Below, piece by piece: positions 1 to 12,300 of a stretch of 64,000 nucleotides of DNA. Both the position numbers and the translations under genes were made by a program. A model generated the notes under the pieces. The model worked only from the letters and a program-made list of their open reading frames with translations, was not told the origin of the DNA and did no database searches. Every line of letters starts with the position of its first letter. Position 1 is the stretch's first letter. Source of the DNA: Larimichthys crocea (taxonomy: Eukaryota; Chordata; Actinopteri; Sciaenidae); NCBI RefSeq assembly GCF_000972845.2, contig NC_040027.1, forward strand, positions 14,747,760 to 14,811,759, written 5' to 3'.

Positions 1-99
1 TATTTAAGCAAATCACACTGAACAAATCAAAGTTTACATTTTAAAGCTGCACAACAATTACCTACCAACACGTTCAGCAGACATGACGCAACATTAGCA

Positions 100-105
100 T
101 TTATT
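100..105 (-). terminator. espnl: possible espnl polyadenylation signal
   Basis: AATAAA on the minus strand about 500 bases past the espnl stop codon. It is the first consensus hexamer I noticed downstream. AT-rich DNA gives chance matches, so support is modest. Confidence 0.35.
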
Positions 106-448
106 TGAAGTTGTGATTCTGGCCACCTTACAAGTTCACGTCCAATATTGACACCTTTTAGCTCCAAAAAACGTTTTTTTAAACTAGTTTAGTTTAAAAG
201 GTCATCTAAATGCTGTTATAAGAATATATCTGACTTTGTGAAGGTGTATGGAATACCTATTCATTACCAACTTGGTTAATGAATGGATGCATCTTACGTA
301 GTTTTCATCTTAATAATTCATACAACACTTGTAAAGAAGAGTTCCAGTATCACCTAAAATGTCCTCTGTAACAGTTCGGAGCTTCAATTCAGTCCGTGGC
401 ATAACAAACTGCAGTGTATAGTATGTCAGTCCTTTCCTTTAAGACTTG

Positions 449-468
449 TGTGTGTGTGTGTGTGTGTG
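449..468. repeat. (TG)n microsatellite
   Basis: About ten TG dinucleotides in the espnl 3' flank or 3' UTR. The rest of bases 1-601 shows no coding signal. Confidence 0.9.
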
Positions 469-601
469 CTACTGTGTATGTTTTGGTTTAATTTGACAAA
501 ATTCCTGATGAACTTTTGGGTAAATTTAAGATACATGAAACCGCAGGTGGACTTTAGTGCTTTAACGGATGCCACCTAACGTGAAGAAATCATGTGCAGC
601 C

Positions 602-3358
602 CTACCTGCGTATCTGTCTGGATGGGACGCTTGAGATCATGTTCCTCCAGTTTCCCAGCATCTTGTTGACAGCACTCCTCTGCTTGAAGAAATGCCCCAG
701 AGAACTGTTCAACATATTCGACGGGGTGCTCTCCACGCTGGCTCTACGAATGGACCCGGGTTTGTCAAGGTTTCCGTCACTCATCTTCCTCCCTGCTGCA
801 TCCCTGCTCTTCAGAGTCACGGTGTAGGCAGATTTCTTCCAGTGGCCTAAGAACAGCACGACTATACGCTCTTTTCTAAGGCTGGTTGTCTCTAGAACAT
901 CTGGAACGTTTTCATCATAGTCAATGCCGGAGTCACTGTTCTGGTCTGTTTCTGGGGCTGGGCTCAACACTTTAGGCTCTTTGTCTGACTCTGTGGTCTC
1001 AAGCTGTGTGGAAGAACTTAACACGACTGCCTCTTCTTCCGGCTCATTCGACAAAGGTGAGTTCTGCGTCTCAAAATTAGACTTCAGAGTCCTTACAGAC
1101 ACTCCGAACTGGTGGATTTCATCCTCTATCCTCTCCCTGCGTCCCCTGATGGAGTTCTGTCTGTCTGGCGTCTGAGAGAACACAGTGATCAGTTCGGTGT
1201 TGGGCATCTTGCAGTGAGGCTGGTCTGTCAGGTTGGTCATGAGCAGAGACATGCTCTTCACGATGCCTGAGATGCGGCCGCACCACACAGGTAGAGGAAC
1301 TTGACTCGAGAAGTTTCTGAATTGCGTGTTGACCGTGATGTTCACTATGGGCGCTGGCAGGATGTGCCTGAGCTCCTCAGCTAGACGGGCGAGCTCCAGC
1401 TCGTAGCCTTCGCAGTGCCTCTGCATGGAGACGTTGGCAATCTGCTGCTCCAGATAGATGAGGTCATCCTCAGCCAGCAGCTCACCAGAAGGCCCTAGGA
1501 TGGCATTGTGGGCTTGGGAATACCTCCAAGTGACTTTGGCATATCTGTTCCCATTTTCCTGTAAGAGAAGAGGCAAATAAACACGCGAGATGTCATCTAA
1601 AGTTTTTTCTAACATTTCAAATGGGTCAGGCGTGAGAGGAAAAGAGTAATGATATAGTAAAACTGCGATCCAAACCTCATCCAAACCTCAAAACTATGAC
1701 TTGACGAGCAATGCGTTATGTCTTCGGTGATTTGTTATATGCAATTAAAAGTAAACGATGATGGAATTTCCAAGTGTGTTTTCAAATGTTCAGATTTAGA
1801 ATAGCATCACAAAGTAAGACCATAATTTTTGCTTCGCTCATTGTGGTCTGGTTAGTCTCAATGAGCATTAGTTTAGACGTGAACTTACATTTTTAAGTAG
1901 GTTCTTTTTTCTTTTTCTTTTTTTTAGGCCTGCAAACAATCAATCAATTATCAAAATAGTTCAAATAGTTGCTGATCCACCTAAAACAAACGTGATTTGC
2001 AGCATGATCAGAACTTTGTTTCTTATCTGTTAAGTGCTGAAAAAAAGACATGCCGAAGAAAAGTCAACCTCTCGAATGAAAAATGAAAAGGTTGCATCAG
2101 AGTTAAGGGTGTGTTGCTATCAACTCCTTTCTTTGATGATTACTCGCGAGCCAAGTGCGCGTTATCCTTCAGCTGTTTGTTTTCCATCTGTAACAACGTC
2201 ACATGATCCTGTAAACACTCCATAGTTCTCTTGATTAATCAAACATGTATCTGTTGGACTCGGCATTAGATGTTTTCCATGCTAATCACAGATAACAAGC
2301 ACAGTCAACAAAACCTGTGCTACATCTATTATCAGAGCATGTTTGTAAGTTTTGATTAATGTATAAGTAACAACCTTTTTTAAATCTTTAGAGAGACATT
2401 ACCTTCCTCCTCTGATCCTCCTCATCCAGCAGCCTGGCCTGCAGCTGTCTCACCATGACCTGCCTCTTCCACTCAGCAATGGGACGGCCTCTCTCATCAT
2501 GTGTGGGCACCAGGTAGTCGATGTCCGACAGATTGGCCTCCTCAGTGGGCAGGACCACCATCTTGTTCTGAGCAAACATGGCATTTTTAAAAAACTTTTA
2601 TAGCAAAACAAAGTGGGCACTTTAGAAAAAAGAGAATGCTTGTCACACTTACTGCTTGTCCAGTGAAAACTCCTGACAACCCTGATTGTTTCAAGGATGT
2701 GATGGACTTCATGTCGCCAAGAAGTTTTTTCTCCCCCAGGAGATTTTTACCAGGCAACATCGTCTTATCGGCAGAGGCGGTTTTCTCACTCGCTGCGGCT
2801 TTGGGCAGACCAAAACCTTTGATAACTAAAATACAAATCATGATCAGCAGTGACTTCCAGTAAACATTTCGACAGTGTAATGTTGTGCTGCTTTGTTTTA
2901 GTAAAAGTGTGATTAAATCAGATAAACAAAGATGTTTTTCTCACCAGATGTTGCAATTTGAATATGCTCTATTCTGCTGACAGATGGTTTCTCTGGCTGG
3001 GCGGATGTGGATGAAGCAGAAGGTAAAGGAGGTGCAGAGGGGGGCTGAGGGTATCTCGCCTGAGGGGACTCCTCACTCTCAGGTTGCTGAAAAAAAAGGA
3101 AACAGAAAAAAAAAAGACATGATCTGGCTGCTTTGGGTTACAACAGGAATGCATAAATAATGTAAAACATGGTGAAAAAAGCTCAGTGTTAACCTTTAAA
3201 CTATCCATGTGTGCGTCACTGTTGTAACTGTCTCTGCATGGGTTACTCAGGCTGCCGTAGTAATCCTCCCTGCTGCGCTGCGAGAACACAGTGGGTTTCA
3301 CCTTCACTTCCTCCTCCGCCGGAACAATTACCTCGATGGGCTTATCTGCACAGGCTTC
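602..3358 (-). CDS. espnl: espnl C-terminal exons with espin-family block
   Basis: Exons 3358-3194 (starts [10 protein letters not shown], phase 0), 3086-2945 (proline/serine-rich, [14 protein letters not shown]), 2825-2653, 2567-2403 (the conserved block [20 protein letters not shown] then [12 protein letters not shown]) and 1558-602 (final exon of 319 codons including the TAG stop at 602-604). The last exon has a strong pyrimidine-rich acceptor at 1559-1570 and encodes [18 protein letters not shown] and [19 protein letters not shown], then an acidic, serine-rich tail. This long tail is the espin-like-specific region; true espin ends soon after its actin-bundling module. The TAG stop overlaps a good 5' splice consensus (CAG|GTAGGG), so a longer isoform cannot be excluded. 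Confidence 0.88.
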
Positions 3359-6300
3359 CTGCATATATCAAAAGAGTCACATTTCATACTATTTAAAGAG
3401 ATTTGAAGGCTAAATATGAAACATTAAGTGCAAATCAAGAGGTTAGGGTTGCTCAAATATGGACAAAATCCTTCAAACAATCAACATGTGATGTCTGAGT
3501 GTGATGCAGACATGAGATTTATGTTTGCAAATCTTGAAGTCTTTGTCGCTTCATAAATTTTCCCAACTGCTTTTCCAACTTCCTGTTGCTTCTTTTATTT
3601 TGCTTTAAGAAAACGTTATGTAATAAAAACCTTGATTGTCACTTCACATGTGGGCACTTCATGCTGATTAGAGTCAAACGTTTTGTACCTCTACATGTTT
3701 TCACACAGTGGACACACGGCAGAATCAGATTTCATTTCAATGGGAACAAGATTATTGTAAGCAGCGAGCGACTCTCGGGTGACATCTGAACTCAGCGTGC
3801 GCGCTTTTTAAGCTTTTTACGTAACAATGGCATCAAGTAATTGGACGGAAACCGCAAACAGGACCTCATTTCTTTCGGAAAATATATTTATTTAGTTCTA
3901 TGCAACACAAATCTTTAACTAGTGAAATATATCCGAACACTTTACCACCTCACATTGTTACACTAATAGACTGGACTTGTAACAGTTGACATCTAATGTA
4001 AAAACAGTTGTTTTTTGATCATTGTACAGGTGATTTTACTTATATTTGTTGTTTTATTTCTACTCAACAGAGGTATAGCCGGTAAATATAAAGGACATCG
4101 ATGTGTTTGGTTCTGGTGTATGGTAGAAATAGAGTAGAAATGTAGAAACAGAAAGGTAGATTTCAGTTTTTTTTCCACAGAAGGTTTGTTTGGATCGTTT
4201 TCGCCAGGTCTGATGACATGTTGGTGTAAAAGGAGCCTTTTCCAAACTAATCAGTTTGAGTGTATTAGTTTAAATGTGGGAGTAAGAATTCGGTTGGCTT
4301 TGTATTTTTAGGCAAGAATGTCTATTTATGCTGATGAAACCACTCTTTGATTCCAAAAAAGGTTAAATGGGTTGTCTGGATTGTAGCAAACATATCCAAA
4401 CATTTTAAAGCCTGAAGACACGGACAAAAGAACCAAACAAAGGCATGGGATAGTAAGCAACCTTGAATAATTGGCAGCGTTTCACACCACTCTAGGGAGG
4501 ATGCAGGATGTATGGAAACATTTAGATCCCCTTTAATGAACCTGCATTGTCTTAATGCACTCCATGCAGAATGCATATCAAATTCAGCTCTCCAAGGACA
4601 TTATTAGTAACCAAAACATCAAAGGCAGCCCTAATATGCTGCTGCATGCTGTTGTGCTTTGCGTCCATGAGGTGGTCCTTGCCATTTCCTCTCACACGGC
4701 ACTTTGATGTCGAACAGCACGAAATATGCTGTGACACTGCTCAGGCGGAGGAATAAACTTCCCCGAAGTTGTGCAATCCATAAATAGATAAACAAGGGGG
4801 CTGGGAAACGAGGAGGGGGAGCCCTATTCCTTTGTGACCCTTCTCGTAACAGTTCAATGTCCTAAAAGCCATGATGAACCGGCCCTTGTGTGTGTGTTTA
4901 ATTAGACCCAGTGGCCAGAGAGCATTTGGTTTTCATCAGCACCCCATCACAATTGCCACGCAGATATAGATAGCCTAGCCCTGTTTTGGCCTAGATCCCC
5001 TCTCTCCCTATCAAAGACCATAAAGAGCCTGATCACTACAGATTAGGAGCCAAGAGTTAAGAAACAGCTACTCAGCGCTGTCTCATTGTCAAACATGCAG
5101 CACCAGTAATCTGTGGTCCCCTTGGGTCGAGCCATGAGAGAGTTGAAGTATTTCAGAACACCATGTGTATTTAAAAAACATGTCTTGTAATTCTGCGCTC
5201 TGAAATTAATCATTAAAACAACCTGCTTCCATGTGAAATGTTCACGTTCGAGGTGATAAATTGCAATGTGGAATGTATACAGCGGGTGTACATTATACAC
5301 AGAACGCTGTAGTGTAAATACACGTCCACTCACATGTTAAAATACTCTCAGGTTTCCTGCATGGAGGTGAACAGCTGACTGACACAATGTTTTTGCCAAC
5401 ATTTACAGCTCAAACAAGACAAACTACAATATTTATCTGCTTCATGTTGGAACATTTAACAACTACCAGATCAGAAAATTAGATCTTGTAACAGTAAAAG
5501 ATTCAAAAGAAGGAAGAAAATTAAGGTCTAATTTGCAAAACTCAACAATGACAACATCTATTAAGGTCATGAGCACTGGAGTATTAGTCACTCCTAACCG
5601 TAAGAGGCCACAACTGATCAGAAAATAGGTAAAACACTGCCAAAATGTCTGCCAACAAGGGCCTCTTTAACAAAAGTTTCCTTTCATTTCACAAAACTAA
5701 TTACTCCGCCTGTACAGTCACTTACTTATGAACAAATACTCAAAGAAAATAATGTACTGAAGCACAAAAAGGAGTAAAAACAAGCAAAAGCAGCATAAAA
5801 AAAGTACAACTAATGCTGAAAAATGATCAATAAACCAACTAAAGCTTACTAACCTTGGCCTGCAAGCGAGTCTCTCGGTGTACACCGGTGAGTCTTCACT
5901 GTACAGTGAAACTCCAGAGGCACCGGCTCATACGGGCAGGTATCCGGGGCGGACACTCCGCGTGGAGGATGTGACACTATCGTAAGATCACCAACCACTG
6001 GTTTGACACCATCATCAGCATCTCTGCCAGTGGCCAAGGGCCGCCAGGCAATAAACAATAAACTCTGATCGGAGAATGCCGTTAATAATTAAGGGACAGG
6101 ATAGGATGGCCGGTAATGTCACTAATGCATGGACAAACCAATGGGCATGTTGTTGCACGAAGGGAGGTATCAGCGGAAGAGTTGTCAAAGCAGCTGGAAA
6201 AGAGACATTTTATCCATGCGCGTTCAGGTGCTTTTTCCACTTGGGACAATTGAATGGAAGAGCCGGGTTCATCATCGTGCTTTTTTTTTTTCTTTCCCCT

Positions 6301-9300
6301 TGGTATTGTGAGGGTCAAATCCATCCAAGTAAAATGTGACAGCGGAAACACAATGTGACACCATAAGCTTAAACAGATGGGTTTGTTGTTAATGTGGAAA
6401 ATCTGACAACAACAACAACAAACGAAGAGTGCCGCGACAAGCTGCGGCCACATTACCTCAAGATTTTTAATCAATGAAATCAGCCACCGATTCAACAATT
6501 TCCTGATTAATATGATCGTAAAATCCAGCATCCTCCCCAGGAAAGAAGCTGCAACTAACGATTATTATGCCATTATTGATAAATCTGTTGATCATCCTCT
6601 TTATAAATCATTAAAAGTTAGAAAATAGTAAATATAAATGACCATTACAAACTCCCAAAGTTGAAGTTGACCTTTTAATGTTGGTTTCTTTTTGTCTGGC
6701 CAACATTCAAAAGCCCAAAGACATCTGGTCACAGCAGACAAGAAAGAGAAAATCAGCAAATATTCACAGCTGAGGAGCCATAACCAGCAAGTTTTTGGCA
6801 CTGTAATTTGAAATTTGAAACAGCTATTGACAGATGTCTTGCTGTCCTTATATCGTTTTAATGTTGAATATGTGAGGAGTTTTGGAGGGGATATGATATA
6901 GGCTTTACACATCAACACACCTGATGTGAAAGAGAAAAGAGGGCTTCATAATAAGCATATGTTTTCTGATATGAACACAATAAGCTCATCGGATGCTCTC
7001 CGGTGATGGCTGATTAGATATAGAGATACATTTTATTATTATTAAGTGCAGATGCAAACACCAGTCGAAACATGTGTTGCTTCTCACTGCAGAAGATGAA
7101 CGAGACGACAATGTGTTTCCTCAGTCCAAATATTCTAAAAATACTCAAACAACAGTATCTTTGGCCCCGATCGCTGTGAATGGAGAGCAAAAGCCACAAA
7201 TGTGTGTGAAGTAAACCTCACGCTACACACTGTTTATTTGATTGCAGCTGTTCCTGAGATGCGAGATGAGGAAGAGAGGTTGACAGCGCTGAACGAGTCT
7301 GACCTCAATGTGAGCGATCCAAACTTGCAGAAGGGCCAAATACACTGCTCTCCCCGGTCAATGTCCCAACCCCATTCAGGTCGCTGCTCGGAAATGAGAT
7401 TATCTGACTGACACTTTAGAACCAATGAAACCTGTGATCTACGCAGCACTTTACAAACCTAAAACACGGGCCGCAAATGTAATTAAAGCGTGTCTACTTG
7501 CACAGATCATCATCATGGAACAGTAGGTTTCAAAGCATTCGCCCGCTCTCCAAATATTAGGAAGATTTAAACTCAATTAACTAACATTTCAGGTTTCTTT
7601 ATCAGATGACCCCTTTGTTCACGTCAAGCTTCAAAGTTTGTCTGCCCAATTCATACGTTGCCAAGAAACCTGAGACATTGTTTCTGTCTGCCACCAACAT
7701 TACACAATATCCAGAGGTGACAATCATAGCACTCCCAAGTCTCTGGAAAAAAAAAAAAAAAAAGAGCATGACACACAATCAAACGTGTGTTTGAAGCCAA
7801 TGACATCCTGCTCTCCAAGTCCACAGAGGGATAGAGTTGCCGGTTCCAGGCATCAGATTGGTGAAAACTCTGAAACTTAAGCTTGTGGATCTCATAACGG
7901 GCTCAGCCCCTGGGCCCTGCACCTGAGCCGCTGGAGAGGGGTAACTGATAGGCCCTTAGCTGGCGCTGGCTCCGGCTGCGTTCGACGTCGCAGCGGCCCC
8001 TGCGCTAATTAGCTCTCCATTGTTGATGGGAGGATTATTTCTGAAGGGAGGGGGAGCTCGGCAGCAACGCCCCGCTGCCTCCCTATCACCATCTTCTTCA
8101 TGTATGAGTGCTGCTCTTCTCTGATGACTTATTCATGGCTTCTATTGGCCGACAGCTTTCGTTACTCTGTGTGTACATCGCTGTGCAGTCTGCGCTATAG
8201 GCGGCAAGTGATGTGTAAAGGGAGAGGCTTTGCAGGTGGACAGCTGTGAGGCTTTAAGGTTCAACAAGTCTGCTGACTGAGAGGTCCCCATAGACTCTTT
8301 CAGCTAACAGTATTCTCTGTTTCCTATTTAAAATCAACTTCACCGGATCAAATTACAGTATCAGTATCACCTGAAACCATCTAAACTTAATTATTATGTA
8401 GCTATTTCAAAGAAAAACAAATAAATCAAGACACGAAGAGGCTTGCATGCACCAAAACTGACTTTTTTTTTTCTTTTTTACTGCGTTGACCCCTGATTTA
8501 AACAGGCAACACCAGCACAAACAAGGTGTTAACACTAAAATATTCATCAAGTGTCGTGCTTTCTGCACAAAACAAAAGAGCTAATCTCAGAGAGTCCTCT
8601 GTGGCAAACTGAGAACGGAGAATCTCCTCCGGCACTCACGGCATCATCACATGTAATGCCTTATTAAACAAGAAAAGCCATCATCCTCCACTTTCTTAGA
8701 CCTCTTAAACTGAGAGCAAAGCAATCAGGCTGAGTGGGAGAGAAGGACAGGCTTGACCTACATGAAATACATGTCACAAATTAAGAAAATGATTCACCGA
8801 GGTTCCAAGATCTTCCAGATGTTTGCTGTTGACCGCACTCCCCCTAAACTAGCTTTGATTTTCATGCCAAAGTAAACAGCTGGGCAGTACCGACACAAAG
8901 CAGGAGAGTGTGGACACTGAAATATACCGCAGGTGAGACAGAAGGCTTACGTTTTTCTCCATGGCACGGAGATATCTGGCACATTCATGGTGTCCGTTGT
9001 ACTCTGCCAAGTCTGCTGCTGTGAACCCATCAATATCCTGGTCTGTAGGGTTGGCTTGATTGGCCAAGAGGATTTTACAGCACTGAGGGAAAGAACAGGG
9101 CAACATGGCAGGTCAATAAACAGCAATATGTTTAATATATTATAGGAATCCACTTTGACAATATACGACAATGAAAGAAAAAAAAGTTGCATCCACCTCC
9201 AGCTCTCCATTCTCTGCTGCTTCATGAAGAGGGGTCCCTCCCCAGTAATCCTTGATGACCTCTGAACCCATGTGAAGCAGCCTCTCCAAGATGCAATAGT

Positions 9301-12300
9301 GCCCTCTGCTGGCAGCAAAGTGCAGAGCAGTCGCTCCATCTCTGTCCTGGCAGGAGAGGCTGACATCGGTACACGTCGCCTGTTTGGAGGTGAATGAGAA
9401 ACGGTCAAAGTGTTGACTGAAAAAAAGAAAAACACACAAATATCTCTGTGATTGTGCATCTCTACTGACCAGCCAAACCACCACGGCTTCGTGGCCCATG
9501 TGGGCGGCAGCATGCAGGCAGGTCATGCCATCGTGAGCCCTCAGGTTGACGCCAGCCCCGCAGTCATTGACGAGGTACTCTACAACATGCAGGTGCCCTT
9601 CCTGACAGGCCAGATAGAGCGGGGTGGCGCCGATGACTGTCTGGTGGTTCACACACCTGTACTCCAACAAACGTAAACAGGTTAAGTTACATCAGATATT
9701 AAATCCTTAAAAACACAAGTCAGTATTGGGCCTGATATCAAAATAGAGCCAGATGCAACCCAACAGTTTGTTATGTAAATGATTCATGATGTTAAAAACA
9801 TGCAGCAGATATATGTTTTAGATTATGAGATACATAAGATGTAGATAAAATGGTTTTCTGTGTGTTCTGATGAGGAATGGGAGGATTTATGTAGTTCAGA
9901 TCTTTGCTGTAGTGGAGTGCCGGTGAGTTGACCCAGAGCAAATGTTCTGTAACCGCTTGTCTATACAGTAAAACAGCCATGATCATATAATATGTAAATA
10001 TGTAGGGAACAATGAGTAGGGGAAGGTACTGTAGGGAAGGTAACAAAGGCCAGGGAGGACATGGTGGCATTTGCATTAAGACCTGAAGGTCAGGTCAAAC
10101 AAACAAAAGGACAGGTGACACATATTTGACATATCACTCTTTTCTTTATTTGTTTTTGGTCTGCTGTTATGTTTAGGAATATGATTGTAACGTATAGAAG
10201 TATAGACATGTCGTTGGTTAATAAAAACAGAATGAAGTGTGTTCTAACTTTGAGTCTTTAGTGATCGCAGAGCCTTTGAAAGCAGTGTGTTGTTTAGAAA
10301 TGAGAGTCAGATAAGAATAAAGAATTGTTTATTAGACATCTGCTTCAAAAAAATAAGAAATCATCCATCCATTTTCTGTAACCACGTCATTGTGGGGGCT
10401 ATCCCTGCTGACTTAGGGCGAGAGGCGGGGTGAAATGTAGTGATCCTGCTATGCTTTAAACTGACTTTATTGACAGGTGCAGCCTCATAAACCGAGATAC
10501 GTCATTCAACATTTCACAGCTACTGGAAAAATGTTGGTTTATGTGTTTCATCATATCACACAAAGACACAAGATAGACTACAGGATATGAACCCAGGATC
10601 AAAAAAACATTTGTTTGTCCATCAAGCCTGCCGGACACCGCAGGGCTGACCTTACACTGACATATATACCGGGAATGACACGTGACCAGGAGTGGTATAG
10701 GCATGTATTATTCACAGGTTACTGATGGTCACATGTGATGGAGTGACCCTGCCATGCCTCATGCAAATTACACTGTACTGTTACTCCTGCGACAATGAGA
10801 TGAAGCAGGACGAGCAACATCTCTTTATCTGGTTCTGACTAAGTCCCACTGTCTCAGGTTTAGGAGATGGAGGAGATACTGATGCCATGTCACATAATGA
10901 GAATGTTCATTTGATATCCAATGAGCATCTATAAATGTGTAAATCTCTTAGCACTAAAGGTGTATTAATGACGGCTGTTATTGTGCGTGCTGCTTCACTG
11001 TCACTGTCACTGGCACACTTAATGGAACAGAGCCATAATTACCGTTATTAAGTGCACCTGTGTTTTTCCTGCTGTGACAGGTCAAATGTCAGCACATGAC
11101 TGTCACTGTTCCAGAGTAGCCACCCTGATCGTTTACTTGGTGAGTTTATAACATGCAGGGAATGTTTTTATCTGTTTCTATTTAAGTGAATTTTATCTTT
11201 TATTCAGTCGTGGGTGACCAATTTGCGTCTTTGTTTTGTTTCTGTATATTTCGTTTTTAATTTTTTTTTTTATTACTTGTAATATTTGATACTGTACTGA
11301 TACTCGTAATGTTACTATTTGACACTGGTGTGTCACTAATAAATCAATAAATAAATCAAACGATCAGTGTTACCCCGATCATTTCCAGTTCAGCAGTTGT
11401 TCTGCGTGTTGAACCATGGACTTCAGTCCAATGTTTTATTAAATCTGTTAATCAGTCACGTTAAATAGTTTTAAAAGAGTTTTATTTGTTCCACACGTTT
11501 ATGAATCTGTGAGGAGTCACCCTTACTGTTTTTAGTTGTTGGTGTTGGGTTACTTCTGCAGTTAAGGAACATGTGGAAAGCTTGTGGAGTAACTTAACAT
11601 GAAAACAATGAAACTATAATTTTAAAATAATAATACCGACCTATTTGTTTTAGGAGGAAAATAAACTATGATAATAAAGTGATGTGATGCTGATCTTTCT
11701 GTATATTTACAATAATAGGTAATGCACAATACTTTTAGCTTCCTCCCTCTGTTGTGAATGACCACAGGTGGTTGATTGACTGGGTGTAAAAACTAGATCA
11801 TAGGCAAGAAGAGAATGTTTTATTGGTTTTATCATTAGTATCATCACGTATTTAGTTTATTAATTGAATGTCCGTCGTAAAAGTCATGACAGTCAATCTG
11901 ATAGTTGACAGCTTGTCACTCTGAACCTGTCAACTTCCTGGTGGCCCTAGAGGAAAAGACAGGGAGTTTCACTGAAGTCAGTAGGATTCATCCTCTAGGA
12001 ACCATGAAAGTTTGAGCAAAATTTCATAGCAATTAATCTTAATACTTGATATTTCAGTCTGGATCAAAGTGTTGGACGGACTGACATTGCCATCTCACGA
12101 ATCATGCCACAAAGAAAATGCAAAGGTGAACTCACCCAGGTGCCTGCTGAATGAGTAGTTTTAAACAGTTGAGGTCCCCACTGGCTGCTGAGTAATGTGC
12201 AGGTACAGCTCCACATTTTGTCTCCACCTCTGCCACTCCTCCAACAGACAGCAGCCACTTAATGACCTCCACGCAACCAAAGCGAGCTGCGAGGTGGAGC

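Noticed and set aside
924..1175. Plus-strand open frame
   Set aside because: Antisense shadow of the espnl last exon.
6082..6531. 149-codon minus-strand open frame
   Set aside because: Low-complexity composition (Cys-run, Lys-run) over poly-T tracts, no splice-phase role in espnl and no family resemblance.
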